A stretch of 34,940 bases of DNA from Perkinsus chesapeaki (lineage: Eukaryota > Perkinsozoa > Perkinsida > Perkinsidae). Of this stretch, positions 9,732-19,821 are shown piece after piece. Below the pieces are notes generated by a model. It had not been told where the DNA came from. It made no database searches and worked only from the letters and a program-made list of their open reading frames with translations. The translations under genes and the position numbers were made by a program. Where the stretch lies: the NCBI GenBank assembly GCA_013115145.1, contig JAAPAO010000300.1, positions 1 through 34,940 of the forward strand. The letters are read 5' to 3'. How positions within the stretch are numbered: position 1 is the stretch's first letter; each line of letters begins with the position of its first letter.

Positions 9732-11399
9732 TTATTTCGACACAACAAAGGTATCTTGTACTTCAATAGATCCAAGGGTATCATTGTATCCCCAATAAGT
9801 GAAATTCAGCAACGTAGAGTTGATGACGTCAAGCTCGACATAGCCGTAGGTCTCGAGGACCACCTTGAGCCACGGAAGGTCTGACCTCGAACAGCTGCCC
9901 TCCATGAAACGCATCGACCCTGACAAGACGTGGACCGTTCCATTTATGGCACTTGTGCGTTCGTAGTGATGAACATGACCGGTTGCATAGACGTCGACGT
10001 CATACTTCATCAACAACGGGCCAACATCCGATGCCAAGTGAGCTGCTATCTCTCCATCCGGCTGTCCGGCCGTCTGGCAACTGTAGTACATTGGCCTATG
10101 ACCAATAACAATGATCCAAGGTGTTTTACTTCTATCAACCTCAGAGAGATCTTTATCTAACCATTCATTCTGATCACTACCATTAAGATAATTATGCTCA
10201 GTAGATAACATAACATAATGGACAAGACCAAAGTTAAATGAGAACCAATAATCTTGGTTAATACCATCACCTCGATGATAACGATGAGAGAATGGCACTC
10301 CACATTCACCACCAGAATCGAGACTATTATAGTTACCCCACTCTGGGTACCAACCCTTAGGATTGCCAGTAGAACAATATTCATGATTGCCGACACTGGC
10401 CGCAAATGGAGTGCGCATGGCAAAGCCATCCTCCATCTCGGCACCGAACTGATCCCAAACGATACCATAACCACCAGAGTAAGCAACATCACCGTATAAA
10501 ATAGCAAGTCTGATCCTGTCGTTGTCTCGGACATGATCGAGTGGATGGCTGGCGTATACAGGGGGGAACTCCATAGTCCCAAAGCCTCGTGCACCTCCGC
10601 TGATGCTGCTTCCTGTTACACCGAGATCACCAAATAGAGCCACGCTATGTCTGGCTGCGTCACCAGGAAGGATTCTGGGATGAGGCCGAAATTGGCGGGA
10701 TTCGCTCCCATCGTTACGAATTTGCAAACGAGAACCGAAGGGGAAGTTGGGCAGAGTAACCGAATGGAAGAAACCTGGGTTTCTGAAGCCGATATTTTCA
10801 GCAAGGAAAAAGCACATATCGGAGCCTTTGTATGTACGAGGGTTAGTGGTTTCCTTATGAGATATCCAATTTGTACCATCAACAGTTTGGTATAAAACTT
10901 CACCAGGTTGACTTGATGCACTAACCCAATTGACTTGAAGTTGATCTTCTCCAACAACTGTAATATGAGCTTGATTTGGTTCATCATCACCTTGGGCAAA
11001 TGTTAAATGGGTTGAGCATAACTCATTACCATCAGATTTAACATACGTTACTATATAACCACCACCACGAGGATTCACAGGACGAATCTCATACTCATTG
11101 TCAGTATTATTAAGTGATGCTACTAATATCCTGAAGGCACTTGCCAGAAAAGGTCCAGAAGTATCGTTAAGTCGGAACTCGATAGTATCTCCATCGTTAA
11201 CGGGCTGATGCCAAGTGACCTTAACAGGATCATAACTGTGTTGCAGCTGATTAGTCGACAGGCTTATGCAGCTAGTGCCGGCAGTTGGCTTCGCTGTTGT
11301 GGGTTCAACACTAGGGTTATTGTTATTATTGGAACAACCTATGATACCGAAGTATATCACCAGGAGAGATACGACCAGGAGTACAGCGATCGGGGGCAT
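9732..11399 (-). CDS. Purple acid phosphatase 1 (ACP7-like)
   Basis: 555 residues from the first ATG (11399). A hydrophobic N-terminal segment (about 4-21) ends in IIGC. It is followed by a short Asn/Thr-rich linker, an N-terminal Fn3-like PAP domain (DEPNQAH motif near 140) and a calcineurin-like metallophosphoesterase domain. All five PAP metal motifs are present: GDLG (Asp258), GDVAY (Asp304, Tyr307; the Tyr is the charge-transfer ligand), GNHE (Asn338), GHR (His434) and GHVHHYER (His475, His477). It should hydrolyse phosphate esters at acid pH at the cell surface or in a secretory compartment. It is the most 3' of three tandem paralogues and shares two near-identical DNA cassettes with them (9732 side: 10087-10319; 5' side: 10813-11113). 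No intron is needed. Confidence 0.93.
   Translation of the reverse strand: MPPIAVLLVVSLLVIYFGIIGCSNNNNNPSVEPTTAKPTAGTSCISLSTNQLQHSYDPVKVTWHQPVNDGDTIEFRLNDTSGPFLASAFRILVASLNNTDNEYEIRPVNPRGGGYIVTYVKSDGNELCSTHLTFAQGDDEPNQAHITVVGEDQLQVNWVSASSQPGEVLYQTVDGTNWISHKETTNPRTYKGSDMCFFLAENIGFRNPGFFHSVTLPNFPFGSRLQIRNDGSESRQFRPHPRILPGDAARHSVALFGDLGVTGSSISGGARGFGTMEFPPVYASHPLDHVRDNDRIRLAILYGDVAYSGGYGIVWDQFGAEMEDGFAMRTPFAASVGNHEYCSTGNPKGWYPEWGNYNSLDSGGECGVPFSHRYHRGDGINQDYWFSFNFGLVHYVMLSTEHNYLNGSDQNEWLDKDLSEVDRSKTPWIIVIGHRPMYYSCQTAGQPDGEIAAHLASDVGPLLMKYDVDVYATGHVHHYERTSAINGTVHVLSGSMRFMEGSCSRSDLPWLKVVLETYGYVELDVINSTLLNFTYWGYNDTLGSIEVQDTFVVSK
10087..10319 (-). repeat. Conversion cassette B in phosphatase 1
   Basis: 233 bp nearly identical to 11932-12164 and 14406-14638 (about four differences in each comparison with this copy). 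It encodes the stretch from the GGECGVPFSH region to the GHRPMY motif IV. Third codon positions are mostly A/T, while flanking phosphatase codons are GC-richer. Confidence 0.85.
10813..11113 (-). repeat. Conversion cassette A in phosphatase 1
   Basis: 301 bp with about five differences from 15129-15429 in phosphatase 3, and the same length. It encodes the Fn3-like N-terminal domain. The corresponding segment of phosphatase 2 is clearly diverged and is not part of this cassette. Confidence 0.85.
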
Positions 11400-11579
11400 A
11401 AGAGCAACAGTCAATATAAAAAAGCCGCTGAAACGAATCGCTTTGAGCAGTTCATGTTGAATGAGACTAACTCAACAACTGCATGATGATCAAAACATTT
11501 CAGATCACACATTCAAAAAATCATTCATTAGAGCAGAGATGTGACCACCACATAGATGGCCGATACAGTAGTAATTTGA

Positions 11580-13223
11580 TCACTTAGTGATTGTCCACTT
11601 GTCCTGAATAACAACATCTTTGGCGAGCTCATCATATGCCCAGAAGATGCCGTGAAGCTCGGTAGAGTTAACCACATCAAGCTCGACGTAACCTTGAGCC
11701 CATATAGCCGACTGAGAGTAAGCGCTTTCAATAAGATCGCAGAAGGACTCGATGAAACGCGCCGCGCCAGACAGAATATGAGTCACACCATTGACAGGAC
11801 CGTATCTCTCATAGCGATGTAAATGCCCTGCAAAGTACAGGTCAACGCCGTGCTTCTCCAGTATTGGTCCGACGTGTTGCTTTAGAGCATCAGCCACTTC
11901 TCCGTCAAGGCGTATGTCGGAACATGATTGGTACATTGGCCTATGACCAGTAACAACAATCCAAGGTGTTTTACTTCTATCAACCTCAGAGAGATCTTTA
12001 TCTAACCATTCATTCTGATCACTACCATTAAGATAATTATGCTCAGTAGATAACATAACATAATGGACAAGACCAAAGTTAAATGAGAACCAATAATCTT
12101 GGTTAATACCATCACCTCGATGATAACGATGAGAGAATGGTACTCCACATTCACCACCAGAATCCGGCCCTCTATAATTGCCAAAATCTGGAAACCATCC
12201 ATCAGGATTGGTGAATGCCACAAACTCGTGGTTACCCACCCCAACAACGAAAGGATGTCTCATCGCAAAACTGCTCTCCATCTCTGCGCTGAATTGGTCC
12301 CAAACTGTAGAGTGGCCATTAGCGTACGAGACATCACCGTGTAAGATCGTGAGCCTCAAACGTTCATTCTGGGCAAGATGCATCAGAGCGTCATCAGAAT
12401 AAGGAGGAGGGAACTCTAGGACCCCCGAGCCAGTAGCCCCACCTAGCATGCCGCCGCCCGTAACACCGATGTCGCCGAAGAGCGCCACACTGTGTCGGGT
12501 GCTGTCTCCTGCCAGTAGACGTGGTAGTGGCTTATATGCTCGAGAAGTACCATTGCCCGTCACGACCCGAAGGCTTTCAATTGGAACCGTGGCAGGGATA
12601 ATGGCAGAGTGGAAATATCCAGGGTTACGAAAGCCGACATTCTCCGCAATAAAGCCACACATGTCGCTTGCCGTATATGTTCTTGGCTCACTCTCTTCAT
12701 CAACGGAGGACCATTTAGTAGAGTCAACTTGTTTATACAAAATTTGCCCTTTCTGGTCAGACCCACTAACCCAGTTCACTATATACTGATCATCACCATA
12801 GACGCTCACATGCGCCTGATTGGGCTCGTCATCACCATGGGCAAAGGAAACCTTCGAAGAGCACACAACATCACCATTAGCCTTCTCATATGAGATAATA
12901 TACCCATTCCCGCGAGGATTAGCCACCTTGAGCTCATATCGATTATTAGGGAATTCAGATACTCTGATACGGAACATGCTGTCATCTAACTGGTCTTTCG
13001 GATAGACTTGTATAGTATCACCCTCATCAACAGTTGTGTGCCACGACAGTGTCAATCGGTCATAACTATGATATAACGTTTGGGTGGAAAGTGTGATGCA
13101 CTCCGGAGAGGATGTCGGCAAAGGTGTTGTTCTATCATCTACACATCCACTTAGTAGAAATGGCAACAACAGGATAGCGAATTGCGTCAACATACTAAGA
13201 TGGTTGAATAGATGACCCGACAT
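11580..13223 (-). CDS. Purple acid phosphatase 2 (ACP7-like)
   Basis: 547 residues from the ATG at 13223; an in-frame ATG at 13193 would give a tidier signal peptide ending in LLSGC, 10 residues later. Same architecture as its neighbours: signal, Thr/Pro-rich linker, Fn3-like domain (DEPNQAH) and metallophosphoesterase domain. Metal motifs: GDIG (Asp251), GDVSY (Asp297, Tyr300), GNHE (Asn331), GHR (His427) and GHLHRYER (His467, His469). All ligands are kept, so it should be active. Its N-terminal half differs from genes 1 and 3, but cassette B (11932-12164) is shared by all three, and a further ~37 bp (to about 12201) only with gene 3. Gene 1 lies about 180 bp downstream. Confidence 0.93.
   Translation of the reverse strand: MSGHLFNHLSMLTQFAILLLPFLLSGCVDDRTTPLPTSSPECITLSTQTLYHSYDRLTLSWHTTVDEGDTIQVYPKDQLDDSMFRIRVSEFPNNRYELKVANPRGNGYIISYEKANGDVVCSSKVSFAHGDDEPNQAHVSVYGDDQYIVNWVSGSDQKGQILYKQVDSTKWSSVDEESEPRTYTASDMCGFIAENVGFRNPGYFHSAIIPATVPIESLRVVTGNGTSRAYKPLPRLLAGDSTRHSVALFGDIGVTGGGMLGGATGSGVLEFPPPYSDDALMHLAQNERLRLTILHGDVSYANGHSTVWDQFSAEMESSFAMRHPFVVGVGNHEFVAFTNPDGWFPDFGNYRGPDSGGECGVPFSHRYHRGDGINQDYWFSFNFGLVHYVMLSTEHNYLNGSDQNEWLDKDLSEVDRSKTPWIVVTGHRPMYQSCSDIRLDGEVADALKQHVGPILEKHGVDLYFAGHLHRYERYGPVNGVTHILSGAARFIESFCDLIESAYSQSAIWAQGYVELDVVNSTELHGIFWAYDELAKDVVIQDKWTITK
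11932..12164 (-). repeat. Conversion cassette B in phosphatase 2
   Basis: 233-bp copy of the cassette, about four differences from gene 1. The identity to gene 3 continues to about 12201, giving a slightly longer tract for that pair. Confidence 0.85.
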
Positions 13224-14053
13224 CACTTCGGACAACAATCGTAAACCTGAAGTAGGAATCCCCTAGGACGAATCCATCCTGGTAATAACGCCAACTTCAT
13301 CGAGCTTAAAGGGGCTTTAAAACGAGCCACATATCCCACGAACGTCACAGGTGTGTTGAACTTGAAGCATATGCCACAGACACAATCTTTAAGATGTATT
13401 CCTCAGATATGTGCCCATGTTACCCGGAAACAATAGGATGTTTAGTAGGAAATATGTTCTCAATCAAAGATGCAACGAGAAATGGTTTCCTGTAGAGATC
13501 AGGACCTTGGCAAATCCGACAAGAGCGGTAGTATATTTATTATGGAGGATGTCGAACATTAGGGGTCATCTGGGGATGGCAGAGGCCACTCCAACTGGTG
13601 GAGTCCAACCCAGAGTAACAGTGGAGGAAAACGCGTACACTGACCGATCGATCGAGGTATTATAATGAGAAAGGCCAATGTAGCGAATGCGGACACTTTC
13701 AACTCAATACAGTGGTCGAAGAGAATACTGTATCTCCTAATGCAGATCTAAATGGAAGATCTGCAATCGGAGCCATACCAAAGGATAGTGATAAGGGTTG
13801 GTACATCTGCAGCGAAGCCGCCGTTGTTACCAACGATAATGGTTTCCCTTTAAGGAAGCATGTCTAGACCAAATGACACTACCGTGGGCACACCCGTAGG
13901 GGAAGGAAGCCCAAAGGACAAATAAAGACCATATCGAGCCGAGCCTCCAGCAGGTTGACTCGTGGCGGGAAAACGATACTTATACTTATAAGCAGTATCC
14001 TTTTAGTAGAGATAAGAAAGCCACGAGTACAACATAAAAACAAACGGACGACG
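13224..14053. other. Intergenic between phosphatases 2 and 3
   Basis: No gene supported. It contains the hairpin TGCAGATCT/AGATCTGCA (13741-13749 and 13757-13765, 7-nt loop) and a 7-bp inverted pair GTTGGTA/TACCAAC around 13798-13834. A TTAAAG...CTTTAA element lies near 13307-13321, upstream of phosphatase 2. Confidence 0.6.
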
Positions 14054-15718
14054 CTATTTAGCCAGCAAGAAAGAATCAATCAAGGTAAACTGATTTACAC
14101 TATCGTTGTAACCCCAAAAAACACCACGTAGTTCGCTGCGATTGACAACTTGAAGTTCAAGATAGCCTTTCATCAAGACCTCCTTCTCGAACGGGAATGC
14201 AGTCTTGTAATGACAGTCATAGTCTAAGAACCTTCCTGAACCAGCTAATATATGAACCACGCTGTTCATAGTGACAGTACGACCATAACGATGGATGTGA
14301 CCGGAGACGTAGAGGTCAACATGGTGCTTTTCAAGTAGAGGAGCAACATCGGACTTCAGCATATCCGCAACTTGGTCCTCAAGACCGCCCTTCGGGCATG
14401 GGAAATACATTGGCCTATGACCAATAACAACGATCCAAGGTGATTTACTTCTATCAACCTCAGAGAGATCTTTATCTAACCATTCATTCTGAGCACTACC
14501 ATTAAGATAATTATGCTCAGTAGATAACATAACATAATGGACAAGACCAAAGTTAAATGAGAACCAATAATCTTGGTTAATACCATCACCTCGATGATAA
14601 CAATGAGAGAATGGCACTCCACATTCACCACCAGAATCTGGCCCTCTATAATTGCCAAAATCTGGAAACCATCCAGACGGGTTGGACAGACTGACGTACT
14701 CGTGATTGCCAACACTCATAACAGTTGGATGGTTCATACCTCCATTGTTCGAAAACTCATCACCGTATTGATCCCAAACTGTTGTGAAGCCACCAGCATA
14801 AGATATGTCGCCATAAATGATACCCAAGCTTATCTTCCTATCGTTATGACGTGACATAACATGACCGGCAGCCGGTGGGGGGAACTCTAGGGTGCCAAAG
14901 CCCTCGGCACCACCGCCCATACCGGCACCTGTTGTACCCAAATCACCAACCAAGAAAACAGTGTGGCCCGTAGGATCTCCGGCAGGCAGCCGAGGAGACG
15001 GGGTGTAGGTTTTTGAGGTCGCATTTCCTGTTCTTATCTTCACAGTTGAAAATGGTGGGATATTCGGGAACGTAACGGAATGGAAATATCCAGGATGCCT
15101 GAAGCCGGTGTCCTTCGCGGGAATACCGCACATATCGGAGCCTTTGTATGTACGAGGGTTAGTGGTTTCCTTATGAGATATCCAATTTGTACCATCAACA
15201 GTTTGGTATAAAACTTCACCAGGTTGACTTGATGCACTAACCCAATTGACTTGAAGTTGATCTTCTCCAACAACTGTAATATGAGCTTGATTTGGTTCAT
15301 CATCACCTTGGGCAAATGCTAAATGGGTTGAGCATAATTCACTACCATCAGATTTAACATACTTTACTATATAACCACCACCACGAGGATTCACAGGACG
15401 AATCTCATACTCATTGTCAGTATTATTAATATGATCCAGTACCACTCGGAACATCACGAAGGAAGGAGTGTCCTTCAATGATATCTCAATCTTATCGCCA
15501 GTGCGAGGAGATTCAACAGCCCAAGATATCCTAACTGGATCATAGCTAAACTGTAACACGTTTGGAGTGACCTCAACACAAATAGCTTCCGGTTTGGCGG
15601 TGCTAGTGGTGACCGGGGCCTCAGTTGCCGGTAGAGAGGACGAGCACCCTAGGTCAAAGAAAGCAAGCAAAGAACACCCAACCAGTACACAGGCTTTCAC
15701 GAGACGCATCGGAAACAT
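14054..15718 (-). CDS. Purple acid phosphatase 3 (ACP7-like)
   Basis: 554 residues from a clear ATG. The hydrophobic N-terminus ends in FFDLGC, then come a Ser/Thr/Ala linker, the Fn3-like domain and the metallophosphoesterase domain. Motifs: GDLG (Asp259), GDISY (Asp304, Tyr307), GNHE (Asn338), GHR (His434) and GHIHRYGR (His474, His476). The metal ligands are complete. It departs from its paralogues at PFSHCYH (Arg to Cys) and in YGR instead of YER after the last ligand. Cassettes A (15129-15429, shared with gene 1) and B (14406-14638, shared with all) are nearly identical to the paralogues. It is the most 5' gene of the trio. The product is presumably secreted or membrane-anchored. Confidence 0.93.
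   Translation of the reverse strand: MFPMRLVKACVLVGCSLLAFFDLGCSSSLPATEAPVTTSTAKPEAICVEVTPNVLQFSYDPVRISWAVESPRTGDKIEISLKDTPSFVMFRVVLDHINNTDNEYEIRPVNPRGGGYIVKYVKSDGSELCSTHLAFAQGDDEPNQAHITVVGEDQLQVNWVSASSQPGEVLYQTVDGTNWISHKETTNPRTYKGSDMCGIPAKDTGFRHPGYFHSVTFPNIPPFSTVKIRTGNATSKTYTPSPRLPAGDPTGHTVFLVGDLGTTGAGMGGGAEGFGTLEFPPPAAGHVMSRHNDRKISLGIIYGDISYAGGFTTVWDQYGDEFSNNGGMNHPTVMSVGNHEYVSLSNPSGWFPDFGNYRGPDSGGECGVPFSHCYHRGDGINQDYWFSFNFGLVHYVMLSTEHNYLNGSAQNEWLDKDLSEVDRSKSPWIVVIGHRPMYFPCPKGGLEDQVADMLKSDVAPLLEKHHVDLYVSGHIHRYGRTVTMNSVVHILAGSGRFLDYDCHYKTAFPFEKEVLMKGYLELQVVNRSELRGVFWGYNDSVNQFTLIDSFLLAK
14406..14638 (-). repeat. Conversion cassette B in phosphatase 3
   Basis: 233-bp copy with about four differences from gene 1. 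Two of them change the protein relative to genes 1 and 2 (Asp to Ala in the NGSxQNE stretch and Arg to Cys in the SHxYH stretch). Confidence 0.85.
15129..15429 (-). repeat. Conversion cassette A in phosphatase 3
   Basis: 301-bp copy, about five differences from 10813-11113. On both sides of the tract the two genes diverge sharply. Confidence 0.85.
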
Positions 15719-17148
15719 TGGACCAAACTAGAAAGCTACCTACAATACACCAAATTAAGGCTTAATTATTGAGCATCGTAAAGGGATTTTAATAACTTCA
15801 ACAACTCAACTCGATAGCTGGTACATCGGCGACTGTTCTTCAACAGGAAATTCCGACAAAGCCACGGATCAATATAAGCTAGCTACTCATCCTCAGTGAG
15901 GATTCCTCACTATAATAGACCTTTTATTTTTCATAGTTGGATTCGCCGCTTAATTTGACTCAGACAAACCTCCTTCTCACTCACGAAAAACCAATATAGA
16001 TAAAAATGGAAGACGTGGTGGAAGATAAGCCAAAGAACGACTAAGCAAGAGCAAGATTTTGTTATATCTTGCTCTCTTGCTATTCCTCAACGCATCCGCG
16101 TCTTGTGTTTTTTCATCTCAATATATAAATCACCTTGTCCTCAAGGGTTTTGACCTTCGCTCAACACATTTTATGTTCCTAGCCGCACATATCTTTTATA
16201 CTCACACTAGAAACGCTTTCAAAATAAATCCGTCGAAGAGAGTCTATCTTTCAATAGAGTAAACCCTTATACGCCTGCAGCTTTATTTGCTTTCCAGTAC
16301 GACTGACAGATACCAGCGGGGGAGCTTCGTGCTGCCAATAACCGTGTCATTCTTTGGAATTTAGGGTAGAATCCGATCTAAAGATTAGGTTACACTAGAG
16401 GTTTAGTGGGCGATGTGACTTTAATCCCTGTGATTCGCTATCTGTCTCTAACAGTATGATTTGCTTATCGCCTCATGACAGATCAGCGAGGGTTTGTATG
16501 CATTTACCACCGATACAACTCGAGCGTGTTTCGATGCTCATTCGCACTCTGGAGAAGCTCTACAGTCCGCCCGAATTTGTCCTTCCCGAGCGACCAAACA
16601 ATTCGGTGAAATCGAGTGTAAAACAATCGATCAAATCTCGATGGAAGTTGTGTGCTGAAAGAATTCATCGACTAGTATAGTCACCACTGCCAACATGATC
16701 ATGTAACATTGCTCCGAGAGATACGTGTTGTCCTGTGTCTTGAGTTGAGACATGAAATCCTTCTAATGACGGGAGTGGGTAATTGAAAAGGCATTCAATA
16801 TACCCACTAATTGACGCGATGGGATCGCAATAATGAGCCATATCAAACGATCCGAGTGTGAGGTAGAGTAAGCCACATGTTGCCGAAGAAAGACAATTCT
16901 GACTGGATTTCGCATCCCTCAGTTCGAAATGTGTCTGGCATGTGGCTGACGGTGGCGGCAAACACGCCATCCAAGACATCTTTATGAATGAAATAAGCCT
17001 TGAAAGGAAACTAAGTGCATCGGTACTAGTCTCGCCGAGTTGCGGCGTTGGACTGTCGGAGCTTGATGACCGATGCCACGTCGGTAAGACGTACGCTCGT
17101 TTTTCACGTACGGTATGATATCATGTATCAACGCGAAAAGGCACAGTA
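15719..17148. other. Gene-poor stretch upstream of phosphatase 3
   Basis: No supported gene. It holds AATTAAGgCTTAATT (15753-15767), ATCCTCAgTGAGGAT plus TCCTCAC (15889-15910), and a hairpin GAGCAAGAT/ATCTTGCTC (16049-16057 and 16066-16074) that extends imperfectly outward. Short frames at 16059-16262 and 16456-16680 have no supporting features. The first few hundred bases presumably include the phosphatase 3 promoter, but I recognise no element. Confidence 0.55.
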
Positions 17149-17914
17149 TTAGAAATTCTCATCGAGATACTCAATCGTGATCATCATGGGATAACATAGC
17201 ATTGTGAACAGGGATGCCCAGCCGATCGCGCAGGGCACCGCGAAGATGAGATGCATCTAAAGCTGAGAAATACAGACCCAACCTAACTAGAAAACTTACC
17301 AAGCCTGTGGAGCCGACCATTGAACTATTGAAGATGACCATCGCAGTGGTGAAAGGCAGAGTGGTCACGCTCGCTGCGATTATACGAACACCGAAGCGCA
17401 TCAACTCGTCATCGTCAGGGTTGCCTGGGTAACAGAGCGGATTGACTGATAGCGTACAGCTTACCACGTATGTTGACTTTGGGCTTGAACAGAATCTGAT
17501 TGGACAAGGCAGAGATCAAAATCGTCGAAATGAGCACCTGAACAGGCGAAAGTCGAACCTCAAGACGGTTTCCAACCGAAACTCTTCGATGAAGGAAAAT
17601 TAGCGCTCAACAGCTGTGGTAAAGAACACTGCAACGATTACAAGCATCAGCCTAATGCCGATTGCGATGATGAAGGGAAACGCTCAAACGCGAAGAGCAC
17701 GGCAGGACCATATTGGTGAAGTGGAAGGGATGGTCAGTTGTGTCACAGTGCGCAGGGTCGAGTAGACAAAGCTGACATCGTTCTCCACCAGAGTCGTACC
17801 ATCTGATAGAAAAAACAATCGGCATTAACAAGAAGAAATCGCCTAGATTAGGCCATACCGACCGTACTGGCTTAAAGGACAGATTTACCTGTAAAGATAA
17901 GTAAGGACCCCGAC
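17149..17914 (-). CDS. C-terminal exons of a polytopic membrane protein (model)
   Basis: Exons can be joined in a consistent phase on the minus strand: one ending at 17889; 17802-17709; 17651-17612; 17537-17465; 17424-17300; and 17256-17149 with a TAA stop. The best introns are 17888-17803 (GTAAAT to a T-rich ATCAG), 17464-17425 (GTAAGC to TTACCCAG) and 17299-17257 (GTAAGT to GCTTTAG). Introns 17708-17652 and 17611-17538 have weaker donors. Joined, they encode three to four hydrophobic helices of about 15-25 residues, with a hydrophilic GNPDDDELMRF loop between two of them, and end just after the last helix. This suggests a transporter or receptor-like protein, but I recognise no family. The 5' end is unknown; exons at 18408-18880 and 19822-19957 may belong to the same gene. 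Confidence 0.42.
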
Positions 17915-18407
17915 CTGCAGAGGCAAGTCGTGGAGGAGGCTCTTGATGCCGACAAGCCAAGCAAAGTTTGTCGATGAGCCTCTGGGCCCCGATGACCCTC
18001 CAAACCATCGCCATACGAGAACACATGATATTAGTGTTATCCAGCAGGATATACCAACCTACAGGAAAACTTGAACATGCAGGAATTATTCCTTGACATT
18101 TTAGCCTGCACTAGTCTATATTGAGAGATGTACACAGTGACACAACAGAGTCTTATGTGCTAACAAAGAGACAGGAATTTGAGGAAAGCTCTCAAATATA
18201 TACGCAGCACAAATTATCCAGTAAAATATTGACGCATGCATACAGAACAATTTACTAGACTTCTCCTTATCCAGGAGAGGAAGCCGCGTTTGGACAAGAA
18301 ACAACAATGCTTAGCAGGAAATATAGATCGGCATGGATCGATGAGGAAAATAATATACCAGATATCTAGAAGTGGCCAAGTGGACATGCTCCTCTCCTAT
18401 AGCATGA

Positions 18408-18879
18408 TCACTGAGTGCATGCCAGGATTTCGGTACCGAACACACTGGATGCGAGCGTACCTGAAGTCAGGTCCATAGTGTCAACTAAGAATAAACGATA
18501 CCAACAAACTCTCCCAAGGTAGAGAATCTGAGGTTGAATTTCACTATTTATACGATAGCGTATATATACGCTTTCAGTCTCTAAGCGTATAGTAATAGTA
18601 CGGTCGAGAGCCTCTACTAGAGCGACGGTACTTCTATGGCACACAGCAAACTCTACCGATCTGGGTGGTTCAACAGTGTGTTTAATTGCGTGGTAAGTAT
18701 GTGTCCTCACAATCTCTAAATGTGGGATATCGGCGTCTTCCACGTATATCTTAAGATGGCCTTGTGGCTTGGTGACGTGATAGGTGAAATCATCCATCGA
18801 GTGCGCATGGAATGGTTGTGTATCAATAACAAGACCATCCCATGTGATCGGCTTCTTTGGATCACCGGACTCCGTACCT
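18408..18879 (-). CDS. Probable internal exon(s), function unknown
   Basis: The minus-strand open frame begins right after an acceptor, TACTAATTAGTGTCAG, that contains a textbook TACTAAT branch-point-like sequence. No ATG starts it, so it reads as an internal exon rather than a gene start. The first ~100 residues are protein-like and beta-rich in character (KPQGHLKIYVEDADIPHLE). Possible donors are GTATAT (about 18565) or GTACGC (about 18458). An even 16-bp palindrome, AGCGTATATATACGCT (18557-18572), sits in its 3' part and may be intronic. Same strand and close to the membrane-protein exons at 17.1-17.9 kb, so it may be the extracellular part of that gene. This is inference. Confidence 0.35.
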
Positions 18880-19821
18880 GACACTAATTAGTAGACCTTT
18901 CAGTTGTTAGATGGAGCTGGCTGAAGGACTTAGAGTTATCCGTCAAGTTTCGTTTGAATGCAAAGTTTTCATGACCACGACTCTTCACGGAAACGTCAGG
19001 GAACACACTCCTTTTAATTGACATGTGAGGCCAATTGAACAGCTAAATACTGCAGATCACCGTTCGAATGATAGCTACACACTGTAGCCTACAGTGGCGT
19101 AAGAAGAGACTCTTCTGAGGAGTACGCCTCGTCGATGTCCGGTAGTAAAGCTATCAACCTAATAGTGTTGTTATTAACCTAAGTCCTGTACAGCTGGTAC
19201 TAGTCCAGGCTATTTTTATTTATAGAAAACGAGTTACACTCTTTATAAGAAGGGTGCATAAAGTCTGTTGTAGTATAAATATTCTGTACACTGTCGACCA
19301 TTTATAATTATTGGGGAAGGGAAATCACGGAATTACAAATGAGCTCTCACTTTCATCTAAGACCATTATGCTGTGAACTCCAAAGTTCCTCGGGCGATAG
19401 AAAGTCTCCGGGGCTCTCTGAGGATCAGCGTGACGGCTTATGCGGACCTAACGTATCAGCACATCCACTAATCCGAGTTTGTCGAACCACGGTATGTTAC
19501 ATGTTGAAAGTCTGTCGATTCGGTGACCCATAAAATAATTCTCAACAACCATCACGGGAACATCTTGGATGTTACATTCATTCAGTCAAAAGGATTAAGG
19601 GATTCTATGTCATCAACACCGATCGTTCCATCGGACGATATTCATCACCGGACTATATACACGCAGAGTTTTCGGAGATCACCAAGGATGAGAAAAGTTA
19701 AGTTACCGAACAGAGAAATGCAAGTCCGCGAAGGAACAAGGAAAGATCATCACCACTCCATATAAGCGTAATATAGGGAGGGAAAGAAGCCTGATCTCAA
19801 ACCAAGAGGAGCGTCGCTTAC
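18880..19821. other. Probable intronic or intergenic sequence with nested hairpins
   Basis: No clear exon. A notable nest of palindromes lies at 19080-19128: CACTGTAGcCTACAGTG (19080-19096), then AGAAGAGaCTCTTCT (19102-19116), itself enclosed by GGCGTA/TACGCC (19096-19101, 19123-19128). Confidence 0.45.

Noticed and set aside
10157-10594. ORFs antisense or frame-shifted to the phosphatases (for example repeated 81-codon frames at 10157, 12002 and 14476)
   Set aside because: They recur only because cassette B DNA is repeated. The phosphatase frame carries all catalytic motifs.
11580-13223. Bacterial origin because of the lipobox-like leader
   Set aside because: The protein is the eukaryote-type purple acid phosphatase with an Fn3-like domain, and introns occur in nearby genes.
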